From: Pelomonas sp963992225
Lineage (GTDB): Bacteria; Pseudomonadota; Gammaproteobacteria; Burkholderiales; Burkholderiaceae_C
Assembly (NCBI GenBank): GCA_963992225.1
Contig: CAXDTK010000154.1
Location: 1-12,739, forward strand
Length of the DNA: 12,739 nt
Reading direction: 5' to 3'
The notes below the pieces were generated by a model. The model did no database searches. It saw only the letters and a list, made by a program, of their open reading frames with translations, and was not told the origin of the DNA. The translations under genes were made by a program, and so were the position numbers. Shown one piece after another: positions 6,600-12,739 of the stretch. Numbering within the stretch: position 1 is the stretch's first letter; each line of letters starts with the position of its first letter.

Positions 6600-8546
6600 A
6601 CCGCGACCTTTCCTCGGCTCTTGCTCGACCATGCCGCCCGCAGGCCCGACGCGCCCGCGCTGCGGGAGAAGGCCTATGGCGTGTGGCAGACCCTGACCTG
6701 GGGCCAGCTCGCCGCACTGGTGCAGGACCTGGCGCTGGGCCTGGCGGCGGCCGGCCTGCGCCGCGGCGAGCATCTGGTGGTGGTGGGCGAGAACCGCCCG
6801 CGGCTGTACGCCACCATGCTGGCTGCGCAGTCGTTGGGCGCGGTGCCGGTGCCGCTGTACCAGGACGCCGTGGCGGCCGAGTTCGTCTTCCCGCTGAACA
6901 ACGCCGAGGTGGCCTTCGCCGTGGTGGAGGACCAGGAGCAGGTCGACAAGCTGCTGGAGCTGCGCGAGCAGTGCCCGCAGCTCAAGCGCCTCTGGTACGA
7001 CGACCCGCGCGGCCTGCGCAACTATGACGAGCCCGGCCTGGCGTCGCTGGACGAGCTGCTGGCCCAGGGCCGCGCCCAGGCCGGCGAGCGCGCGGCGTTC
7101 TTCGCCGCCGAGGTGGCCGCCGGGCAGCCGGGCGACGTGGCGGCGCTGTTCTTCACGTCGGGCACCACCGGCAACCCGAAGGGCGTGATCCACACGCATG
7201 CCTCGCTGATCGACCGGGCCCAGGCGGGCCAGCGCTTCGACCAGCTGACCTCGGCCGAAGAGGTGCTGGCCTACCTGCCGCCGGCCTGGATAGGCCAGAA
7301 CATCTTCAGCTTCGCGCAGTGGCTGGCCTGCGGCTATGTCGTCAACTGCCCGGAGTCGGCCTCCACCGTCAGCATCGACCTGAAGGAGGTGGGCCCGACC
7401 TACTACTTCGCGCCGCCGCGGGTGTTCGAGGGGCTGCTGACGACGGTGATGATCCGCATGGAGGATGCCGCGGCGCCCAAGCGCTGGCTGTTCGAGCGCT
7501 GCATGGCGCTGGCGCGGCGCGTCGGCCCGCGCCGCATGGACGGCCAGCCGGTCGGCCTGCTGGACCGCCTGGCCTATGCGCTGGGCGACGTGTTGATCTA
7601 CGGCCCGCTGCGCAACACGCTGGGCTTCTCGCGCGTGCGGGTGGCCTACACGGCCGGCGAGGCCATCGGGCCCGACCTGTTCAGCTTCTACCGCGCCATC
7701 GGCATCAACCTGAAGCAGCTCTACGGCTCCACCGAGACGGCCGTGTTCGTCTGCCTGCAGCCCGACCACGAGGCGCGCGCCGACACCGTGGGCGTGCCCA
7801 TCGACGGTGTGGAGATCCGCTTGAGCGACAGCGGCGAGCTGCTGGTGCGTTCGCCGGGGCTGCTGAAGGGCTACTACAAGAACGAGGCCGCCACCCGCGA
7901 GGCGCTGACCGAGGACGGCTGGTACCACACGGGGGACGCCGGCTTCCTGACGCCCGGGGGTCACCTGAAGATCATCGACCGCGCCAAGGACGTGGGCCGG
8001 CTGATGGGCGGCCCCTTCGACGGCGCGATGTTTGCGCCCAAGTACGTGGAGAACAAGCTGAAGTTCTTCCCGCACGTCAAGGAGGCGGTCTGCTTCGGCG
8101 ACAAGCGCGAGAAGGTCTGCGCCTTCATCAACATCGACTTCGAGGCCGTCGGCAACTGGGCCGAGCGCCGCAACCTGCCCTATGCCGGCTACACCGACCT
8201 GGCCCAGCGCGCCGAGGTGTACGACCTGATCCTGGACTGCGTCGAGAAGGTCAATGCCGACCTGGCCCAGGACGAGCTGCTGGCGGGCAGCCAGATCAGC
8301 CGCTTCCTGGTGCTGCACAAGGAGCTGGATGCCGACGACGGCGAGCTGACCCGCACGCGCAAGGTGCGCCGCGGCGCCATTGCCGAGAAATACGGCGTGC
8401 TGATCGACGCGCTCTACGCGGGCCGGGCCGCGCAGCACATCGAGACGCAGGTGAAGTTCGAGGACGGCCGCACCACCATGATCGCGGCGGACCTGCGCAT
8501 CCGGGACGCCCGCACCTTCGCGGCCGTGAAGGGGCAGGCGGCATGA
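6597..8546 (+). CDS. AMP-forming acyl-CoA synthetase (long-chain fatty-acid CoA ligase type)
   Basis: This 649-residue enzyme belongs to the ANL adenylate-forming superfamily. It would activate a carboxylic acid with ATP to an acyl-adenylate and then form the CoA thioester in the cytoplasm. Visible motifs: the phosphate-binding loop LFFTSGTTGNPKGVIHTH (about 184-200), LYGSTE (about 375-380), GWYHTGDAGFL (about 441-451), the hinge region IDRAKDV (about 461-467), and the C-terminal RTRKVRRG (near 588) carrying the candidate catalytic Lys. Length and motif spacing fit the long-chain (FAA1/FadD15-like) group rather than the roughly 550-residue FadD or benzoate ligases. The substrate cannot be fixed from sequence: long-chain fatty acid, aromatic or other bulky acid are all possible. 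It starts with TTG behind a good GGAG and overlaps the next gene by 4 bp (ATGA), so translation is probably coupled. Heading a Liv-type ABC operon suggests it activates the imported substrate. Confidence 0.93.
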   Translation: MTATFPRLLLDHAARRPDAPALREKAYGVWQTLTWGQLAALVQDLALGLAAAGLRRGEHLVVVGENRPRLYATMLAAQSLGAVPVPLYQDAVAAEFVFPLNNAEVAFAVVEDQEQVDKLLELREQCPQLKRLWYDDPRGLRNYDEPGLASLDELLAQGRAQAGERAAFFAAEVAAGQPGDVAALFFTSGTTGNPKGVIHTHASLIDRAQAGQRFDQLTSAEEVLAYLPPAWIGQNIFSFAQWLACGYVVNCPESASTVSIDLKEVGPTYYFAPPRVFEGLLTTVMIRMEDAAAPKRWLFERCMALARRVGPRRMDGQPVGLLDRLAYALGDVLIYGPLRNTLGFSRVRVAYTAGEAIGPDLFSFYRAIGINLKQLYGSTETAVFVCLQPDHEARADTVGVPIDGVEIRLSDSGELLVRSPGLLKGYYKNEAATREALTEDGWYHTGDAGFLTPGGHLKIIDRAKDVGRLMGGPFDGAMFAPKYVENKLKFFPHVKEAVCFGDKREKVCAFINIDFEAVGNWAERRNLPYAGYTDLAQRAEVYDLILDCVEKVNADLAQDELLAGSQISRFLVLHKELDADDGELTRTRKVRRGAIAEKYGVLIDALYAGRAAQHIETQVKFEDGRTTMIAADLRIRDARTFAAVKGQAA

Positions 8547-9322
8547 AGAAGATCGGTGACGTCATCCTCGACGTGCAGAACATCTCGCTGGCCTTCGGCG
8601 GCGTGAAGGCGCTGACCGACATCAGCTTCGATGTCCGCGAGCACGAGATCCGCGCCATCATCGGCCCCAACGGCGCCGGCAAGAGCTCGATGCTGAACTG
8701 CATCAACGGCGTCTACCAGCCGCAGCAGGGCTCGGTCACGCTGCGCGGCAAGACCTACCGCGGCATGAGCCCGCGCCAGGTGGCCGAGATGGGCGTGGCG
8801 CGCACCTTCCAGAACCTGGCGCTGTTCAAGGGCATGAGCGTGCTGGACAACATCATGACCGGCCGCAACCTGCGCATGCAGACGGGCCTGTTCTGGCAGG
8901 CCCTGCACCTGGGCCCGGCGCGGCGCGAGGAGACGCAGCAGCGCGAGGCGGTGGAGCGCATCATCGATTTCCTGGAGATCCAGGCCTGGCGCAAGACGCC
9001 GGTGGGGCGGCTGCCCTACGGCCTGCAAAAGCGCGTGGACCTGGGCCGGGCGCTGGCCATGGAGCCCAGCCTGCTGCTGCTGGACGAGCCCATGGCCGGC
9101 ATGAACGTGGAGGAGAAGCAGGACATGTGCCGCTTCATCCTCGACGTGAACGACGAGTTCGGCACCACCATCGTGCTGATCGAGCACGACATGGGCGTGG
9201 TGATGGACATCTCGGACCGCGTCGTCGTGCTGGACTACGGCAAGAAGATCGGCGACGGCGCACCGGACGAGGTGCGCCAGAACGAAGACGTCATCAAGGC
9301 CTACCTGGGCGCGGGACACTGA
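8543..9322 (+). CDS. livG: ABC transporter ATP-binding protein, LivG type (HAAT family)
   Basis: This 259-residue ATPase would power an inner-membrane importer with the two permeases that follow. In order: Walker A GPNGAGKSS (41-49), Q-loop Gln90 in ARTFQN, signature region LPYGLQKR (157-164), Walker B LLLLDEP (177-183), and the switch His214 in IEHDM. The signature PYGLQ departs from LSGGQ, and LivG proteins commonly show a Tyr-Gly form there. The longer helical segment (about 110-150) and the GGVKAL N-terminus separate LivG from LivF. Its ATG overlaps the synthetase stop codon as ATGA, and the next gene starts one base after its own stop. No LivF-type second ATPase is in the window; it may lie beyond the truncated end. 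The liv symbol denotes family, not proven leucine transport. Confidence 0.95.
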   Translation: MKKIGDVILDVQNISLAFGGVKALTDISFDVREHEIRAIIGPNGAGKSSMLNCINGVYQPQQGSVTLRGKTYRGMSPRQVAEMGVARTFQNLALFKGMSVLDNIMTGRNLRMQTGLFWQALHLGPARREETQQREAVERIIDFLEIQAWRKTPVGRLPYGLQKRVDLGRALAMEPSLLLLDEPMAGMNVEEKQDMCRFILDVNDEFGTTIVLIEHDMGVVMDISDRVVVLDYGKKIGDGAPDEVRQNEDVIKAYLGAGH

Positions 9323-9323
9323 C

Positions 9324-10253
9324 ATGGGACCGTTTCTCGAAACGCTGATCGGCGGCCTGATGGCCGGCATGCTGTATTCGCTGATCGCGCTGGGCTTCGT
9401 GCTCATCTTCAAGGCCAGCGGCGTCTTCAACTTCGCGCAGGGCGCGATGGTGTTGTTCGCGGCGCTGGCGATGGCGCGCTTCGCCGAGTGGCTGCCGAAG
9501 TTCACGGGCCTGGACGGCAAGCTGGTCGTCAACCTGCTGGCCTTTGCCGGGGCGCTGGCGGTGATGGTGGCGGTGGCCTGGCTGGTGGAGCGGCTGGCGC
9601 TGTCCAAGCTGGTCAACCAGGAGGGCGTCACGTTGCTGATGGCCACGCTGGGCATCGCCTACCTGCTGGAGGGCGCCGGCCAGATGATCTTCGGCAACGA
9701 CATCTACAAGATCGACATCGGTCTGCCCAAGGACCCGATGTTCCTGTTCGAGCAGACCTTCGAGGGCGGCATCCTGGTCAGCAAGGAAGACCTGTACGCG
9801 GCGCTGATCGCGGCGGCACTGGTGGCCAGTTTGAGCCTGTTCTTCCAGAAGACCGCCACCGGCCGCGCACTGCGCGCCGTGGCCGACGACCACCAGGCCG
9901 CGCAGAGCATCGGCATCCCGCTGTCGCGCATCTGGGTGATCGTCTGGAGCGTGGCCGGCTTCGTGGCCCTCGTGGCCGGGATGATCTGGGGCAGCAAGCT
10001 GGGCGTGCAGTTCTCGCTGTCGCTGGTGGCGCTGAAGGCGCTGCCGGTGGTCATCCTCGGCGGCCTGACCAGTGTGCCGGGGGCCATCGTGGGCGGGCTG
10101 CTGATCGGCGTGGGCGAGAAGCTGTCGGAGGCCTACCTCGGCCCGATGTTGGGCGGGGGCATCGAGTACTGGTTCGGCTACGTGCTGGTGCTGGTGGTGC
10201 TGCTGGTACGGCCTCAAGGGCTGTTCGGCGAAAAGATCATTGATCGAGTCTGA
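9324..10253 (+). CDS. livH: ABC transporter permease, LivH type
   Basis: This 309-residue, very hydrophobic protein has about eight predicted membrane segments and the LivH hallmarks: an N-terminal GGLMAGMLYSLIALGFVLIF core, then SGVFNFAQGAM in the first segments, and a cytoplasmic coupling loop around ALRAVADDHQAAQSIGI, which is the EAA-like contact with the ATPase. The C-terminal GGLTSVPGAIVGGLLIGVGE region is also typical. With LivM it would form the translocation pathway of a branched-chain or hydrophobic amino-acid family importer in the inner membrane. It starts one base after the ATPase stop, consistent with translational coupling. Some members of this family carry aromatic acids, urea or amides, so the substrate is open. 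Confidence 0.94.
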   Translation: MGPFLETLIGGLMAGMLYSLIALGFVLIFKASGVFNFAQGAMVLFAALAMARFAEWLPKFTGLDGKLVVNLLAFAGALAVMVAVAWLVERLALSKLVNQEGVTLLMATLGIAYLLEGAGQMIFGNDIYKIDIGLPKDPMFLFEQTFEGGILVSKEDLYAALIAAALVASLSLFFQKTATGRALRAVADDHQAAQSIGIPLSRIWVIVWSVAGFVALVAGMIWGSKLGVQFSLSLVALKALPVVILGGLTSVPGAIVGGLLIGVGEKLSEAYLGPMLGGGIEYWFGYVLVLVVLLVRPQGLFGEKIIDRV

Positions 10254-10259
10254 TGACCT

Positions 10260-10301
10260 GGGGGGCAGACCGCCCGAGCGAAGCGAGTAGCTCTGTCCTC
10301 C
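10260..10301. repeat. Stem-loop intergenic element between livH and livM
   Basis: GGGGGGCAGA (10260-10269) can pair along its full length with TCTGTCCTCC (10292-10301), using eight Watson-Crick and two G-U pairs in RNA. The 22-base loop contains GAGCGAAGCGAG (10276-10287), a mirror-symmetric motif that also contains GCGAAGC, known to form very stable mini-hairpins. There is no T-tract. It interrupts an otherwise tightly packed operon. It resembles the REP-like palindromic units scattered in many proteobacterial genomes and may tune transcription or mRNA stability between the two permeases. Confidence 0.5.
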
Positions 10302-10317
10302 ACTGACTGAGAAGCAC

Positions 10318-11382
10318 ATGCTCTACAGAGAAAACGGCCAGTTCAAGACCAGCTATGCGGCAGACAGCCAGATCCTGCCCATCCGCCAGGACCGCATCGC
10401 GATGGCCCTGCTGCTGGCGGTGGCCTTTGTCGTCATCCCTCTGGTGTCCAGCGAATACCTGCTGCGCGCCATCTTCATCCCGTTCCTGATCCTGTCTCTC
10501 GCGGCACTGGGCCTGAACGTGCTGGTGGGCTACTGCGGGCAGATCTCGCTGGGCTCGGGCGCTTTCATGGCGGTCGGCGCCTACGTGGCCTACAACTGCC
10601 AGGCGCGCATCGAGGGCATGCCGCTGATCCTGTCGCTGTTGGCCGGCGGCCTGGGGGCGACGGTGCTGGGCGTGGCCTTCGGCCTGCCGTCGCTGCGCAT
10701 CAAGGGGCTGTACCTGGCGGTGGCCACGCTGGCGGCGCAGTTCTTCGTCGACTGGGCCTGCCTGCGGCTGAAGTGGGTCACCAACGACTCGTCGTCCGGC
10801 TCGGTCAGCGTCGCCGACCTGCAGCTGTTCGGCGTGGGCGTTGAGTCGCCGGCGGCGCGCTACCTGCTGTGCCTGGGCTTCGTCGTCGTCTTTGCGCTGG
10901 CCACCAAGAACCTGGTGCGCGGCCACATTGGCCGCAGCTGGATGGCGATGCGCGACATGGACGTGGCCGCCAGCGTCATCGGCATCCGGCCCATGCAGGC
11001 CAAGCTCAGCGCCTTCGCGGTCAGCAGCTTCATCATCGGCGTGGCCGGCGCGCTGTGGGGCTTCGTGCACCTGGGCTCCTGGGAGCCTGCCGCCTTCGGC
11101 ATCAACCGCTCGTTCGACCTGCTGTTCATGGTCATCATCGGCGGGCTGGGCTCCATTTCGGGCGCCTTCTTCGGCGCCGCCTTCATCGTGGTGCTGCCGC
11201 TGCTGCTGGACAAGCTGCCCTACTGGACCGGCCTGCCCATGGACACCGCGACCGCCTCGCACCTGGCGCTGATGATCTTCGGCGCGCTGATCGTGTTCTT
11301 CCTCATCAAGGAGCCGCATGGCCTGGCACGGCTCTGGGCGACCGCGAAAGAGAAGCTCAGGCTCTGGCCCTTCCCGCACTGA
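10318..11382 (+). CDS. livM: ABC transporter permease, LivM type
   Basis: This 354-residue membrane protein pairs with the LivH-type permease. After a hydrophilic N-terminus of about 28 residues come roughly nine to ten membrane segments. LivM markers are LNVLVGYCGQISLGSGAFM near residue 65, the LRIKGLYLAVATLAAQFF segment, the cytoplasmic coupling loop around SWMAMRDMDVAASVIGI (EAA-like), and the C-terminal FMVIIGGLGSISGAFFGA stretch. The ATG at 10318 follows GAGAAG, a weak Shine-Dalgarno. The 64-bp gap to livH holds the stem-loop described separately. The C-terminus ends in a basic, Trp-containing tail after the last membrane segment. It is certainly in this family; the substrate is unknown. 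Confidence 0.94.
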   Translation: MLYRENGQFKTSYAADSQILPIRQDRIAMALLLAVAFVVIPLVSSEYLLRAIFIPFLILSLAALGLNVLVGYCGQISLGSGAFMAVGAYVAYNCQARIEGMPLILSLLAGGLGATVLGVAFGLPSLRIKGLYLAVATLAAQFFVDWACLRLKWVTNDSSSGSVSVADLQLFGVGVESPAARYLLCLGFVVVFALATKNLVRGHIGRSWMAMRDMDVAASVIGIRPMQAKLSAFAVSSFIIGVAGALWGFVHLGSWEPAAFGINRSFDLLFMVIIGGLGSISGAFFGAAFIVVLPLLLDKLPYWTGLPMDTATASHLALMIFGALIVFFLIKEPHGLARLWATAKEKLRLWPFPH

Positions 11383-11417
11383 CAGTCACACCACAACGAC
11401 GACAGGAGACTTTCGCC

Positions 11418-12685
11418 ATGAAGACCTTCATCACCTGCGCGGCACTGGCCGCCCTGCAACTGCTCACCGCGCCCGCGGCCCAGGCGCAAGCCAAGGAGCA
11501 GTTCTTCCCGCTGCTGGTCTACCGCACGGGGCCCTACTCGCCCAACGGCACGCCGTGGGCCAATGGCAAGCAGGACTACATCAAGCTCATCAACGCCCGC
11601 GACGGCGGCGTCAACGGGGTCAAGCTGACCTTCGAGGAATGCGAGACCGGCTACGCCACCGACAAGGGCGTGGAGTGCTACGAGCGGCTCAAGGGCAAGG
11701 GCGCCAGCGTCTTCGACCCGCAGGCCACCGGCATCACCTTCGCGCTGACCGACAAGGTGCCGGCCGACAAGATCCCGCTGATCACGCTGGGCTACGGCCT
11801 CTCGGCCTCGGCCGATGGCGGCGTGTTCACCTGGAACTTCCCGCTGATGGGCAGCTACTGGACCGCGGCCGACATCCTGATCCAGCACCTGGGCAAGAAG
11901 GAGGGCGGCCTGGACAAGCTCAAGGGCAAGAAGATCGCGCTGGTCTACCACGACAGCCCGTTCGGCAAGGAGCCCATCCCGCTGCTGGACGAGCGCCAGA
12001 AGATGCACGGCTTCGAGCTGATCAAGATCCCGGTCACGGCGCCGGGCGTGGAGCAGAAGTCGGCCTGGCTGGAGGTGCGCAAGCAGCGCCCCGACTACGT
12101 GCTGCTGTGGGGCTGGGGCGTGATGAACTCCACCGCGCTGAAGGAGGCCCAGGCCACCGGCTACCCGCGCGAGAAGATGTACGGCGTGTGGTGGTCGGGC
12201 GCCGAGCCGGACGTGAAGGACGTGGGCGAGGGCGCCAAGGGCTACAACGCGCTCAACCTCAACACCTCGGGCCAGTCGCCCAAGGTCATCCAGGACATCC
12301 TGAAGCATGTGCACGGCAAGGGCCAGGGCACGGGGCCGAAGGAGGAGGTGGGCTCGGTGCTGTACACGCGCGGCCTGGTGATCCAGGCGCTGGCGGTGGA
12401 GGCCGTGCGGCGCGCGCAGGAGCGCTTCGGCAAGGGCAAGGTCATGACCGGCGAGCAGGTGCGCTGGGGCCTGGAGAACCTGGCGCTGGACGACAAGAAA
12501 CTGGCCGCCCTGGGGCTGACCGGCGTGATCCGCCCGATCAGCACCAGCTGCACCGACCACCAGGGCTCCACCTGGGCGCGGGTGCACAGCTGGGACGGCA
12601 AGCAGTGGGCCTTCAGCTCCGACTGGTACGAAGCCGATGCGCAGATCATCAAGCCCATGGTCAAGGCGGCGGCCGACAAGTACGC
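11418..12685 (+). CDS. Periplasmic substrate-binding protein of the Liv-type ABC transporter (3' truncated)
   Basis: The ATG at 11418-11420 follows AGGAG (11404-11408) at nine bases. The reading frame stays open for 422 codons to the point where adapter sequence begins. The signal peptide MKTFITCAALAALQLLTAPA continues to AQAQA (cleavage about residue 24), so the mature protein is periplasmic. The mature part fits the type I periplasmic binding fold used with LivHMG: FFPLLVYRTGPYSPNGTPWA near the N-terminus, then INARDGGVNG, FEECETGYATDKGVECYERL, PLITLGYGLS, and KIALVYHDSPFGKEP at the start of the second lobe. It delivers the ligand to the permeases. Length suggests that only a short C-terminal tail is missing. 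The stop codon is absent because the assembled sequence runs into adapter, not because the gene is mutated; residues read beyond Tyr422 are artefact. The ligand is unknown, and linkage to the acyl-CoA synthetase suggests a carboxylic acid. Confidence 0.93.
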
Positions 12686-12739
12686 CTGTCTCTTATACAC
12701 ATCTGACGCGGCCGACGAAGGCTTAGGTGTAGATCTCGG
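12686..12739 (+). other. Illumina Nextera adapter read-through (non-genomic)
   Basis: CTGTCTCTTATACACATCT (12686-12704) is the 19-base Tn5 mosaic end used in Nextera libraries. It is followed by the linker GACGCGGCCGACGA (12705-12718; the standard linker is GACGCTGCCGACGA, so one mismatch at 12710). Then come eight bases, AGGCTTAG (12719-12726), the complement of index CTAAGCCT, and GTGTAGATCTCGG (12727-12739), the start of the P5-side sequence. The order is exactly that of an i5 adapter. It should be trimmed and not annotated as a transposon end. Confidence 0.97.

Noticed and set aside
5751..8438. An 895-codon minus-strand frame extending the Crp-family regulator far upstream
   Set aside because: Only the last 239 codons resemble a protein family. 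The rest is antisense to the acyl-CoA synthetase and of low complexity, so the regulator starts at 6470.
12242..12700. A 152-codon minus-strand frame beginning MYKRQ
   Set aside because: Its start codon and first residues come from the adapter and the remainder is antisense to the binding-protein gene.
12686..12704. A Tn5 or other transposon end
   Set aside because: The mosaic end is followed directly by the Nextera linker, an index and P5-side sequence at the very end of the window, so it is library adapter and not a mobile element.

Overview
The window looks like chromosomal DNA from a high-GC Gram-negative bacterium, probably a betaproteobacterium of the order Burkholderiales. The grounds are the strongly GC-biased third codon positions, a TonB-dependent outer-membrane receptor, a POT peptide transporter, and a CoA-ligase plus Liv-type ABC transporter operon of a kind common there. 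The order-level assignment is inference; no rRNA or tRNA gene is present to confirm it.

Left module (1-5754). A partial secreted protein (97 to 1, minus) lies 13 bp downstream of a TonB-dependent receptor (2372 to 111, minus). Divergent from the receptor is an XRE-cupin transcription regulator (2540-3244, plus). It converges on a POT-family oligopeptide transporter (4511-3231, minus), which is divergent from an FAD-dependent D-amino-acid dehydrogenase-like enzyme (4603-5754, plus). The two divergent promoter regions carry almost the same palindrome: TTTCCA-N3-TGGAAA at 2410-2424 and an 8-3-8 version at 4582-4600. They match at 19 of 21 aligned positions. I infer one small regulon controlled by the XRE-cupin protein: outer-membrane import, inner-membrane peptide import, oxidation of a D-amino acid (or similar amino acid), and the regulator itself. 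The combination suggests scavenging of D-residue-containing peptides. This is the best candidate for an undescribed system here.

Right module (5751-12685). A Crp/Fnr-family regulator (6470-5751, minus) is divergent from an operon encoding a long-chain-type acyl-CoA synthetase (6597-8546), a LivG-type ATPase (8543-9322), a LivH-type permease (9324-10253), a LivM-type permease (10318-11382) and a periplasmic substrate-binding protein (11418-12685, cut at its 3' end). The first genes are tightly packed (4-bp overlap, then a 1-bp gap). The layout implies import of an organic acid or amino-acid-like ligand and its activation to a CoA thioester.

Both convergent gene pairs overlap at their stop codons (14 bp and 4 bp), and each overlap lies inside a GC-rich hairpin that may act as a bidirectional terminator. 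The last 54 bases (12686-12739) are not genomic. They are Illumina Nextera adapter: Tn5 mosaic end, linker, 8-base i5 index, start of the P5 side. The real contig ends near 12685. I see no rRNA, tRNA, CRISPR array or genuine mobile element, and no gene-free stretch longer than 300 bases.
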